Below, one piece after another: positions 32,961-43,806 of a stretch of 64,000 bases of DNA. Within the stretch, counting starts at the first letter, position 1. Each line of letters begins with the position of its first letter. The notes under the pieces are model-generated. The model was not told where the DNA came from, ran no database searches, and was given only the letters and a program-made list of their open reading frames with translations. The DNA is from Todiramphus chloris collaris (taxonomy: Eukaryota; Chordata; Aves; Coraciiformes; Alcedinidae), in assembly GCA_025345505.1 (NCBI GenBank), contig JANVCC010000247.1:411078-475077 (forward strand). Direction: 5' to 3'. The translations under genes and the position numbers were made by a program.

Positions 32961-33110
32961 TACTTACCTAAATTGTAGTTAAAAGCAAAAACCTGGTCCC
33001 TGTGAAATGTTGCTGAGGAACTAGACATCACATTCTGATTCACTTTGGACATGTGCTGGGGTTGAGTTAATCCCGTGATTGTCAGCCTGAATCTGGCAAC
33101 AACAAAGTTT

Positions 33111-33492
33111 AAGGCTGAGAGACCTGGGGATGTTTAGCCTGAAAAAAAGAAGCCTGGGTAGGGATCTTATTGATGCTTACAAATATCTGATGGGTGGGTG
33201 TCAAGTTGAAGGGGCCAGTCTCTTATCAGTGGTGTGTTGTGGTAGGATGAGAGATAATGGTCACAAGCAACATTGAGTTCCACCTCAACAGGAGGAAAAA
33301 CTCCTTCACTGTGAGAGTGACAGAGCCTGGAAGAGGCTGCCCAGAGAGGTGGTGGAGTCTCCTTCTCTGGACACTTTCCAACCCCCCTGGCTCTGTTCCT
33401 GTGTGGGCTGCCCTGGGTGACCCTGCTCTGGCAGGGGGGTTGGACTCCATGATCTCCAGAGCTCCCTTCCAACCCCTACCACTCTATGATTT
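33111..33492 (+). mobile_element. CR1 LINE fragment, 3' third of ORF2 tail
   Basis: Plus-strand CR1 of ~380 bp. It begins in the C-terminal ORF2 region ('aaggctgagagacctggggatgtttagcctg'-like, i.e. the LRELG..FSL segment). It continues through 'tgagagtgacagagcctggaa' into the 'tgtgtgggctgccctgggtgacc' UTR and 'accactctatgattt'. Small deletions break the frame. The UTR is very close to that of the 16516 copy. Confidence 0.92.
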
Positions 33493-34241
33493 AAGGTGAT
33501 ACAGAGAACAAGGTTATGTTATGTAAAAGCTCATTTTGTCGTAGTCTCTGGATTTCAAACAATACTGGCACAATGTCTTGGAAGAGCTGTGTCTCCTTCA
33601 GTGTGGGCATGGGGGAAAGCTGTGCTTTCTCTGAATGATCTCAGCCTGTGATAGGTAAGGAAGAGACGTTTAAAAATAGTGGTAAATAACAGCAGCAACA
33701 ACAAAATCTCATTTAGTTAATTAATTTTATACACAGTTGACACAAATGCTACTAGGATATGCATAAGAAGACATTCTGCAGCGATTTCAAATGCCCCTAA
33801 AACAAAGGGTAAGTCCACATGCAGAAACCATGGTCTGCATAACCCGCTCCTGCCCCAGAACTGTTCCAGAGAATCCAATAAATGCCTATTTCTGTTTCTC
33901 ATTAGTTTATAGGACTGTGTCCAGGTAAAATATATGTAGCATAATTAGTTTATGGAATGTTTTCCTTGGAAGAGCAGATTTTGCTACTCTGACATCTCCT
34001 GTCACATCACTGATCAATGGAAATGTGACTGTTATAGAGGTAAACATGCCCATGGTGGGATGTAGCCATGAAGTCTGAACTCACCAAAAAGGGACCAACT
34101 CTCCTCAAATGTGCATGTCCCAAGGAGAAGTGTGTGAGGAAAAAGATTCGACAATAAACAATAATTAATACCACTCTAGACATGTTGAAGTAACAACCCT
34201 TCAGTCTGAGGTCTAAAACACTGGAAAGGATTGAGCTTCAC
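33493..34241. other. Intergenic DNA, nothing recognised
   Basis: Unique sequence between two plus-strand CR1s. No gene or repeat is recognised. Confidence 0.5.
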
Positions 34242-34899
34242 ACTGGGCTGACCTCGGCCAGCAACATGCAGATGCAGCCCAGAAAACCCCAAACATGTCC
34301 TGGGCTGCATCAAAAGAAGCCTGGCCAGCAGGTCAAAGGAGGTGACTCTGCCAAACAACTCTGCTCTGGTGAGACCTCACCTGGAGTAATGTCCAGCTCT
34401 GGAGCCCTCAACACAGGAAGGACTTGGATCTTTTGGAGAGGGACCAGAGGAGGGCCATGAAAATGATCAGAGGGCTGGAGCACAGAGGACAGGCTGAGGG
34501 AGTTGGGGTTGTTCAGTCTGCAGAAGAGAAGGCTCTGGGGAGACATTCTTGCAGCCTTCCAGTATCTGAAGGGGGCTACAGGAAATCTGGGAAGGGGTTG
34601 GTTGCAAGGGCTTGTAGTAACAGGATGAGGGGTGGTGGTTTGAAATTGGAAGAGGAGAGACTTAGATTAGAAATAAGAAGGAAATTCTTCACTTTGAGGG
34701 TGGTGAGACACTGGCACAGGTTGCCCAGAGAAGCTGTGAGTGTCCCATCCCTGGATATGTTTAAGACCAGGCTGGATGGGGCCTTGAGCAACCTGGTCTA
34801 GTTGGAGGTGTCCTTGCCCATGGTAGGGGCTTGGAGATGAATGATCTTCAAGGTCCCTTCCAACCCAAACCATTCTATGATTCTATCATTTTATGATTC
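34242..34899 (+). mobile_element. CR1 LINE fragment, ~660 bp
   Basis: Plus-strand CR1 starting in the thumb region (gcccagaaaaccc; tcctgggctgcatcaaaaga; ctctggtgagacctcacctg). It runs through the LRELGL-type segment and the UTR 'caacctggtctagttggaggtgtccttgcccatgg' to octamers at 34899. The coding frame is open from 34424 to 34801 but passes through compensating frameshifts near 34500, so the LEKRRL motif is scrambled while RKFF and WHRLPREAV are preserved. Confidence 0.93.
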
Positions 34900-35087
34900 T
34901 TCTTCTTTTGTAGGTGAAAAGCTGTTTGAAGATTGTTACTAAGATTACAAGGTCCATGGGACATATAAGGCTATGTAGCACATGAGATTAATGAGAGTTA
35001 GCGCTTGCAGTCAAAGAATTATTAAGACTGATGTCACCGCTTGGTTTGTCACCTCAGCACAAGTTGTGAAGAAGCTGTCTAGGGTTC

Positions 35088-35181
35088 TGAGAAACCTGTC
35101 TAGTTGAGGATGTCCCTGCTCACTGCAGGGAGGTTGAATTAGATGACTTTGGAAGTCCCTTCCAAACCATAGTATGATCAT
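35088..35181 (+). mobile_element. CR1 LINE 3' tail remnant
   Basis: About 95 bp on the plus strand match the same UTR type as the preceding copy: 'aacctgtctagttgaggatgtccctgc', 'ttggaagtcccttccaaaccatag'. It is diverged and truncated, with a single degraded octamer. Confidence 0.8.
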
Positions 35182-35561
35182 TTACCGCTGAAATTACTAG
35201 GCAAATTTGCAGGAGTTTGTAACATGCCTTAAATACACAGCTCTGATTTGTAGCAGTTGTGTTTAAGGCTCTGCTTAAAACCACTTGAAACTTAGGAAGT
35301 GTTGTTGCCTGGGGATGCTCCTTTCTGTCCCAGGCAGTGGTACTGCATTACAGTTTTTAGTTATATCATCATGTATTGCTACAAGTCACCTTCCTGCACA
35401 GTAACGAGCTGTTGTATAGATAGAGGATTGGGTTGCAGCTGGTGGCAACACCTCATCTTGGATTGGAGAATGTTGTTGACTAAGGCTGGCATGTAGAAAA
35501 GGAATAGCTATCCAAAATCTGATGTCTACTGGGAAAGGCACCTGTAGGTCGTAACTTATAC
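35182..35561. other. Intergenic spacer
   Basis: Unique sequence between CR1 pieces. Its last 40 bases may already belong to the next CR1, but the similarity is too weak to place. Confidence 0.4.
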
Positions 35562-36518
35562 CAGGGAAAGACTGTGGATGTTGTCTACATGTACTTTAAT
35601 AAAGCTGTTGACATTTCCCACATTTGACATTTCCCACAGCTTTGTCATGAAGAAACTGGCTGCTCATGGTTTAGATGGGTGAAAAACTTTGATGGGTTGA
35701 TCAATGGGCCGAGGCGAACTGTATGAGGTTAACATGGCCACGTGCTGAGTCCTACACTTGGGTCACAACAACCCCATGAAACGCTACAGTCCTAGGGAAG
35801 AGAGGCTAGAAAGCTACCCAGTGGAAAAGGACCTGAAGATTTTGGTCAACAGCCAGCTGAACATGAGCCACCATATACTCAGGTGGCCAAGGTGGATAAT
35901 AGCATCCTGTCCTGGATCAGGAATAGCGTGGCCAGCAAGAGTAGGGAAGTGATTGTCCCCCTGTACTTGGCACTGGTGAGGCCACATCTTGAGCACTGGG
36001 TTCACTTTTGGGTGCCTTGTTATGACAAAGACATTGAGGGGCTGGAGTGAGTCTAGAGAAGGGCAATGGAGCTGGAGAGGTGTCTGGAGAACATGTCTGC
36101 TGAGGAGCAGCTGAGGGAGCTGGGGTTGCTTAGCCTGGAGAAAAGGAGGATCAGGAGAGACCTTCTGTCTCTCGACAGCTCCCTGACAGGAGGTTGGACC
36201 CAGGTGGGGTTGGGCTCCGCTCCCAAAGAACAAGTGACAGGACAAGAGGAAATGGCCTCAAGATGCATCAGGGGAGTGTTAGATTGGACACTAGGAAAAA
36301 AATATTTACTGAAAGGGTTGTGAGGAACTGGCCCAGGATGCCCAGGGCAGTGGTGGAGTCCCTATGATCCCTGGAGGGGTTTCAAAACCGTGTAGATGTG
36401 GTGCAAGAGGACGTGGTTTAGTGGTGGACTTGGCAGTGCTGGGCTAACAGTTATGCTCAATGACCTCAAACGTCTTTAACAACCTTAACAATTTTATGAT
36501 TCTATGATCCTATGATTT
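35562..36518 (+). mobile_element. CR1 LINE, ~960 bp, RT palm start to 3' end
   Basis: Plus-strand CR1 that enters ORF2 at the RT motif A region (VDVVYMYFNKAV). The catalytic aspartate codon of the YLDF motif is TAC (Tyr) at 35592-35594. After ~110 bp it jumps past the FADD catalytic segment to the thumb region ('cacttgggtcacaacaaccccatg'). It then runs unbroken through [18 protein letters not shown] (open frame 36066-36323) and the UTR to octamers at 36518. It is dead: both RT catalytic sites are lost. Confidence 0.9.
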
Positions 36519-38986
36519 CAAGACATGCAACTATGTTTTATCTCTTTCACAGTATTTAGTTATGAGAGTAAAAGCACTAACTCTTTGATATTCCCAGGAT
36601 GGCACTGTTCCTGCATGGCCTCTTAGAGACCATTTTACATGTTCTGTTTCCAGAAGAATGGACAGTGCCTGCTTCTGTGAGTCCTAATGGGGTAAACTCT
36701 TTGTCAAAGGTTTTGATTCACCTGACTGAGTAGGTCTGTAAATATAGAAATGTTTCAAAATTGAAATGGTGAGTATGATTTTTAGCGAAAGGGTCCAAAA
36801 AAAAAATCACCCTTCTAAACTCTTAAAATAGAATTATCTGTTGTCTTGTGTGTTATCAGAAATCCTGTGACCACCAAACCTGCACTGATATGGAAAATGC
36901 AGTTTCACACCCAGACACTGGTTTTAAATATTCCCCAGGAGTGACATTTACCAAACTTTGTCACAGATTGTTCCTGTTTATAGAAGCAAGATTACATCCC
37001 CTCTGCATAGACTTTTTTTTTTTCAGTCTATCAAAAGTAACATTTACCAACATTACTTCAAGTGTTTATAGTAAAACTCTTTGGTAGTAACTTCAGCATT
37101 TCCTAATCAGAGAGATCTCATCTGAAAACAGAAAACATTCTGCCTTGCTTTAGTTTTGTCAGCTATTGCCATTCCAAAACATTTGTTGGGGAAGAAACCT
37201 CTGTGAACCGAAGCCCCAACATCTGGTCATCTTAAGTAAAAGTTAAACTGAAGGTGTAAATTTGTATTTTGGTGTTTTGTAATTTTTTTGGTATGAGATC
37301 AGTGGAGAGTGTCTAGCAAGTGACATTTATCACTGTTTTCTATTAAAGCCTGCCTGGAAACTTCAGGAAAGTATTATCAGAGAATGCACATGCAGATACT
37401 AAAATGAAAAGGTACATGCTTTATATTATAACATTACTTTTGCTTTCATACTTTTCCAATACCTTAATCAAAGATATGCCTTGGAATTACATTAAACACG
37501 TCTAATACATGTGCAGTGTGTACTTTGCATTTCATCTCTACATGGCTTACAGACAGGAGATAGATTGTAAATTGCTCAGGGCTGGATCCTCCTCAGCTTC
37601 TTCATTCCAGTGGGAATTTTTCTATTAGATTCACAAGGCTTTGAATTCAAGTCCTTATTGCCTTTTTTAGCTTTTGCCAGTCAGGAATGAGTTTCTCACT
37701 CAATGGGAAGCAAAAATGCCATGGGCCAAGCGAGGTGCTCTTTAAGTGAGCAACCTGCCTCTGGATAGTCCAGAAACCACTTGATTCTATTAAGGAGCCA
37801 ATGAAAAGCCAAAGTCATTTTCAGATATCATTTTGAGTTTTCAACACAGTGTAAGAGCTAGTCAGTCCAGTTCCAGAGTTTACCAATGGGAAAACTTCTA
37901 ATTGTTGAGTTTGTGTTTTTTCAGCTCATATTTCTGCACATGGATTGCTCAGAATATGCGGTCATGCATTTTGTCACTCAGTTACCTAAAGACGGGAGGT
38001 TCTGTCCAATCCAGACATTCTTCACTAAACTCTTGCTGGAAAATTAATTAATTTAGCTATAGAATGACTTGATTTCACTTCTATTGGTGTCCATGTGTCT
38101 TCTTAGCAGCATGAAAGGTCTGTACGTGTCTTGTCTTGTGAGGCCAAGCATTTTGAAGCGTCTGAGCCACAATTATGGTGTTCTGGAACTACAAGGAAAT
38201 GGGGCTATGATCTCTCAAAAACTCGAGACAGTCATTAAAATCAGCACTGCATATGGCAAATAAAAATAACAAAGGGGGTTTTATAAGTAAAGATGCTGTG
38301 TTTTGGCACTTTTTGTTTGTTTGTTTGTTTTTCCATAAAATTTGATACTTCAAGATTGAAACGTATGTGGAAATAAATTGTTTTCTGCAATTCCATCTGA
38401 ATAACAAAGAAGAAATACGGGTGTGCTTGATTTGATGCAATATTCTTTTCTGAATTTTCCAGGGAAGGGGGAGCAGTGGAAGAGAAACAATTCTGCAACA
38501 TTATGTTCTTGTTACTGTTTTCCTGATGGCACTGATATGAATTAAACTGAACCTGGGGAAACATTAGAATATTTTGATTCTTATGTTCTCTAAACCTAAT
38601 GTTTCTATTTTATTATATGAAAGTTTAATGCTTCTTTCCTCTTGGTGCCAAAAATAGGACTGTACATCCCTGACTGACATCATTGTAAATTCACTAAGAT
38701 CAGCTTTTGTGCTAGAAATGAATAGTGAAAGGGTGGAAAACGCAGTTAATACACAGTTCCTGCAGATCTTTTTTTAGGTCAGACGGCTGTAGTTCTCCTT
38801 TTGTTTAGTTTCATCTCAGAGGGATTTTTTTTGTTTGTTTATTTTGGTGACGTGTAGTAAGAAAACAAAAACTTTGAGCTTTATTCTGCAAGTATTATAT
38901 GTGCAGAACACCCAGAGGCTGTCTACAGTGCTTTCCCCAGATGATAGATACAGAGATTGGCAGGATAAACTAGATGATCTAATGAG

Positions 38987-39027
38987 TTTTTCTTTTTTTT
39001 TTCTTTTTTTTTTTTTTTTTTTCTTTC
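38987..39027. repeat. T-rich low-complexity tract
   Basis: About 40 bases of T with three C interruptions, including a run of about 20 T. Confidence 0.9.
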
Positions 39028-39441
39028 TGACTAACCTCTATTAGATAAATCTAAAGAAGAAAGGTGATACATGTGTCCCTTTGGCCAGAGTTTTGAAACT
39101 ATTGGGAGTGACTGCAAATAACCTCCGATTAACAGAGATAATCCCAATTCAGAGTTCAGCTTGGATTTTACAACAATTTTGCCGCAACGAAAAGGGAGAT
39201 CATAGGCACTGAAAAGTGGATATTTCACTTTATGGTGTAAAATATTTAATTTAATTCTTCCCTACTCACAAACTGTGGGAAAGTATATATTTAAAAAATC
39301 AGAAAACTGTGTCCTTTACATTATAGTTGAGAATGATAAGACCAGGTTGTGAATATATTTCTGTTTTGGTTGACTAATACTGTTCTGATATTTATGATGG
39401 AAAAAGCTGTGAAAGGTTAATATTTAAAGCATTAAAATATC

Positions 39442-39537
39442 AATAAGAAAGAAAAAGAATAAGAATAAGAATAAGAATAAGAATAAGAAAGAATAAGAAT
39501 GAATAAGAATAAGATTAAGAATAAGAAGAATAATAAA
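39442..39537. repeat. (GAATAA)n hexanucleotide repeat
   Basis: About 95 bp of GAATAA units, near-perfect from 39457 to 39486 and then interrupted by AGAAAGAATAAGAATGAATAAG and further variants. The interruptions suggest an ageing array. Confidence 0.92.
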
Positions 39538-40862
39538 TTTACTAAAATGTGTGCTTCCATGTTTACATTTATTGTGGAGTATTTGTGTTGGCAAATTCTT
39601 TCTTAAATGGTTTTGTATACCCATTTAACTGCTAAAAGGAATTAAATAAGTGACAATCAGAGCAGAGTTTCCTCGCTGGTTTATGTAGCCAGTTCTTACC
39701 TTATCAAAAATGACTTGGTAACTCATGATATAATACTTTGGGGAAAGAAAATACCTTTTTTTTTCAATGTGTGATCTTGAAGGTTTAGTTTGGTAGATCG
39801 GTCCTGGACATTTCAAATAACTCTCAAATAACATGTTCTTCTCTTCCGGTGGCAGTGTCAAGAACATGATTGCTACAACATACATCCACGAGTAGGTGGT
39901 CAGCACAGCAGGCAAATGCTAGGGCTATAAGACAAACGATAGGTATAAATTATTTGCAAGCTCGAGTAACAGCAATTTGACTTTTTATGAGCCTGTAACA
40001 ATGCCCCCAGAGACTAAAGTGTGAATTTCTGTAGATCATTGCATTTTCATGGCCTTGGCACTAAGTAAAGGTTGCAGCTCTAGGTTTTGAATTTCCCTAC
40101 TCATAAATAAGAGCCATTTTGTTTTTTATGTCTGATTTTTGCATGAAATATGTATATTCTAATCCTTGCTGAGAAGTCTTCAAGGAATAATAGTGGAGGC
40201 TTTTTGGTATAAAATTTCATCTCACATGCTTGCAGAAACCATACATCTTTGGTGTTGAAGTTGCAGCACCTATATCAAGGGCTTGTGTATCAAAGCCATG
40301 CTCTTCTGTATTCTAATGTTTAACAATTTGCTGATCATGACTGACAGGTTTACAGAGCTAACATGTTCTGGAGTTGTGGGTGATTTATTCCAGAATAACT
40401 TAGGCAATTCAGAGAATTTAGCTGCCACAGTCTTCCTTCTCATCACAGGAAAGAAATGCCTGTTAGCATTTGTTGCATTTCTTTTAAAAGTCTTAATCAG
40501 AGAAGGAATGGCACCCTACAGAGTCCTCAAGTAACAGTAACGTGGGCATCCAAATTCTCATTGAAGAAACACAGAGAAAGTTCTATAAGTTAATCTTCGT
40601 TGATCTTTGCAGTTGTTGTTACCGCTGTTTGCATCGGCCAAGTATTTTTCCTTTTCTGCTGCTGAAATGACAGTTCACTGATAACATTACCATGCAGAGA
40701 ATGAAATCTGGATACAGAGCTCACGAGACAAATAAATGCCCGGTGTGATGAAAGCGAAAACAATTCTTGCAAGAAGACAAAGCATTTGAGTTGGATGCCG
40801 TAACTCTGGTAAAGGTAAGATCACAGGGAAGAGTGAAACTCAGGCCCTGCAGTGAATATAGG

Positions 40863-41100
40863 TCACAGAATATATGTCATCGAGTCGTATGTCATCGAGT
40901 CCAACCTCCCTGCCAGAGCAGGACAGAACTAGAGCAGATCATGCAGAAATGTACCCAGATAGGTCTGGAAAGTCTCCAGAGAAGGAGACTCCACAGCCTC
41001 TCTGGGGAGTCTGTTCCAGTGCTCTACAACTCTTACAGTAAAGAAGTTCTTCCTCATGTTGAGGTGGAACTTCCCGTACTCGAGCTTGACTCGAGTCCTA
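40863..41100 (-). mobile_element. CR1 LINE fragment, 3' end
   Basis: Minus-strand CR1 whose tail region carries a 15-16-bp duplication (TATGTCATCGAGTC twice, 40872-40901) in place of the normal octamer/UTR junction. The UTR (cctccctgccagagcaggac; agaactagagcagatcatgc) matches the 26247 copy. It ends with the inverted repeat CTCGAG-cttga-CTCGAG near 41080-41096. Confidence 0.88.
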
Positions 41101-41239
41101 TTTGTTTCAGTACTTTACATTGACAATGAACCAGGTCTCCCTTATCTCCACCACAGAATGCTTGTGTTTTATTTTTGTACGAGCAAATATATCCAGAAGA
41201 CCTCACTGCAGACACTCAGTTGAAGTCTTAGAATCTGAC

Positions 41240-41805
41240 CTGCATGGTCAGCAGGTCAAGGGAGGCGATCCTGCCCCTCTGCTCTGGTGAGACCTCATCT
41301 GGAGAACTGCTTCCAGCTCTGGGGCTCCCACCACAAGAAAGACATAGATCTGTTGGAGTGGAGCCAAAGTAGGGCCACAAAATTGAACAGAGGGCTGGAG
41401 CACTTCTCAGATGAAGACAAGATGAGAGAGTTGGGTCTGTTCAGCCTGGAAGAGCTAAGGCTACAGAGAGAGCTTAGAGCAGCCTTTCAGTACCTAGAGG
41501 GTCCTACAGGAGAGATAAGGAAGGACTCTTTATCAGGGATTGCAGTAATAATTTCAAACAGAAAGAAGGTAGATTTAGATCAGAAAATAGGAAGAAATTC
41601 TTTCCTGTGAGAGTGGTGAGACCCTGGCACAGGTTGCCCAGGGAAGCTCTGGATGCTCCATCACTGGATGTGTTTAAATCCAGGTTGGATGGGTCTTTGG
41701 GCAGCCTGGTGTAGTGGGAGGTGTCCCTGCCCATGGCAGGGGGATTGGAATGAGATGATCTTTATGGTCCCTTCCAATCCAAACCATTCTATGACTCTAT
41801 TCTGA
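41240..41805 (+). mobile_element. CR1 LINE fragment, ~565 bp
   Basis: Plus-strand CR1, starting in the thumb region ('gtcagcaggtcaagggaggcgatcctgcccctctgctctgg'). It has an open frame (41287-41610) containing [18 protein letters not shown], then the UTR 'gcagcctggtgtagtgggaggtgtccctgcccatggcaggg' and octamers ending at ~41800. It is the same subtype as 34242 and 60838. It faces away from the minus-strand copy at 40863. Confidence 0.93.
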
Positions 41806-41992
41806 CAGAGGGTGACAGAGCCTGGCCCAGGCTGCCCAGAGTGGTGGTGGAGTCTCCTTCTCTGGAGACATTCCAAACCTGTCTGGATGTGCTCCTGTGC
41901 AACCTGACCAAGGCAAACCTGATATAGTGTGGGGGGGGTTGGACTAGATGATCTCCAGAGGTCCTTTCCAGCCCCTACCATTTTGTGATAGC
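41806..41992 (+). mobile_element. CR1 LINE fragment abutting another CR1
   Basis: This begins 0-5 bp after the tail of the previous CR1, in the same orientation but of a different subtype ('gggtgacagagcctggcccaggctgcccagagtggtgg', 'gatgatctccagaggtcctttccagcccc'). The abutment suggests that this copy came first and the upstream element inserted into it, or that the second integrated at the first one's octamer tail. Confidence 0.9.
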
Positions 41993-42629
41993 ATGAAATG
42001 AGAACTGAATTCAACAGCTCCAAAGATTTGGGTGAATATCTACCCTCAGCAGGCACTGCGAGTAAGTGAGAGGTTAAGAAGTATTATTCACTGAAGAAGG
42101 ATGTGTCTGAAAGGTCACCTACCACCTGGTAGGATGATTCTGGCCAAATATAGATGTCTACAACATATGTTTATGCCTGGGGTAACCACAGTAGACTCTT
42201 TTGCACTAAGACAGAAACAAGCATTTTTTCAGCCATGAACCTCCTTTATTCACATAAAAGTGTGGGAAAGGTCACGAGAACCACATTGCAAACCCACTGA
42301 TTTACCTCCATTAAGTAAAAAGGTGTCTTAGGGTAACCAGATGTAGTAAGTGACACTAGAGATCTCAGTTTGATCGAGGTGAATCATAGTACAAGATAGC
42401 AATAAAAAATTACTCAAAATCAGGCTTTTGATCATAAATCCTGGTGGGTTTATGATGTGGTTGGGTTTATGAAATTTGTGTGTTTATGAAATTTGTGGGT
42501 TTATGAAATTGGAGGGTTTATCATTTGGTTCTTCCGACCTCTCCCAGACTTCTATGTGAATAAAGGAGGTTCATAGCTGAAGTTAAGTGTAAAGAGATAA
42601 TAAGAACTTTAGTAATGTATGTGTAGATG
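41993..42629. other. Intergenic DNA with a minisatellite
   Basis: Unique sequence holding the 17-bp minisatellite at 42446-42530. No gene is recognised. Confidence 0.5.
42446..42530. repeat. 17-bp minisatellite, five units
   Basis: Five contiguous 17-bp units of GGGTTTATGAAATTTGT type fill exactly 85 bp. Units 2 and 3 differ by one base (GGG/GTG). Units 1, 4 and 5 vary at their 3' part. The T and G asymmetry puts purine/pyrimidine skew on one strand. No known function. Confidence 0.93.
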
Positions 42630-42970
42630 TCATAGAATCATAGAACGGCTTGAGTTGGAAGGGACCTTAAAGCTCATCCAGTTTCACCTCCCCTAACATG
42701 GGCAGGGAGACCACCCACTAGACCAGGTTGCTTATCAGGACCTCCCACTAGACCAGGAGCCTCATCCAGCCTGGTCCTAAACACTTCCAGGGGTGAGGTG
42801 TCCACAAATTCTCTGGGCAACCTGTGCCAGTGTCTCACTACCCAGAATAAAGAACTTCTTCCTCATGTCCAATCTAAATCTACCCTGCTCTAGTTTAAAA
42901 CCATTGCCCCTCATTCTATCACCACATGCCCTTATAAAAAGTCCCTTCCCAGCTTTCCCATAGGCTCCTA
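42630..42970 (-). mobile_element. CR1 LINE fragment, ~340 bp
   Basis: Minus-strand CR1 (tcatagaatcatagaacggc; gaccaggttgc type UTR) reaching ORF2 at 'ttataaaaagtcccttcccagctttccc'. It contains a 30-bp internal duplication: CCCACTAGACCAGG occurs at 42714 and again at 42744, with the UTR block repeated between them. This is not seen in the other copies. Confidence 0.92.
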
Positions 42971-43806
42971 TCTATTGTATATTTATGAAATTAGGACATA
43001 CACAAGTGGACAGAGATTCAGATGACGTAGGTTAGGCCACCTGAGTGTTCGTTTCAGCCAAAGGAGGAGCAGACTAATCAAATTTGGCAAAAGCAAAACT
43101 GAGAGAAAATAGGACAGCTGTCCTCAAGTACATCCAAAATAGTAAATACAAGAGAGGGAGAAGAATCATTTATGCAGAATTACCAAGTAGGAAACAGAAC
43201 ATTTGTTTAGAAAGACTCCACAGAGAAATTAGAGAAAAGTTTCTAATTATTACATGAATTAAACTGAGGAAGACTATCTGCAATTACAAACCAGTTTAAA
43301 GTTTAAAATACCTGACAGATTCCTTAACAACTTTCCATGATGTGGGTTTGCCTGTTATAGTAAAGGATTGAAGCTGATCCAGTCTTAAGCCTTGGTCTGT
43401 TTTAAGTTTTGTTTCCATTTTAGGAGCTTTCTGTCTGAAGGATGTTTTAAGAAAATTATGGCCACTCTCAAATTATCTACCAACTCCATTGCTTTTATAG
43501 TTCTTCTACCGTTTCGGTTTTGTTTTGTTAAGTTTTTTTCTGAGCAGGCTACCCAGGAGAAGGAAGATGTTTCTCCCTTGTCTCTTCCACTTATCCCTGT
43601 GCGCTAAATCAAAGCCCAGCTATAATCCAGACCTTAGTAGATTTATAACCACTTTGACCACAATGCTTGAATAGCTTTTTAACAATGCTATGGCTTCATC
43701 TCTGATTATCCTCTTCTGCAATATACTCTCCATCTTTTGAGGGAAATCTCGACGTTTATAACTAATCAAAAAAAACCAAACCAAAACAGTTTTTATTAAA
43801 TCTATT
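42971..43806. other. Intergenic DNA between CR1 copies
   Basis: Unique sequence, AT-rich, without a recognised gene or repeat. Confidence 0.5.

Larger units (their letters stand above)
29612..33110. other. CR1-free intergenic stretch
   Basis: About 3.5 kb without a CR1 or supported gene. It contains twin poly-T tracts (30993-31064) and the candidate regulatory segments 31640-31980 and 32260-32960. A 14-bp palindrome TGCCACATGTGGCA (E-box core) lies at ~30792-30805. Confidence 0.5.
36519..40862. other. Long CR1-free intergenic stretch
   Basis: About 4.3 kb without a CR1 or a supportable gene. It contains a TTTG run (~38310-38331), a T-rich tract (38987-39027) and a GAATAA-type repeat (39442-39537). 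Around 37570-37625 is a segment reminiscent of an old amniote repeat (see findings). Confidence 0.5.
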
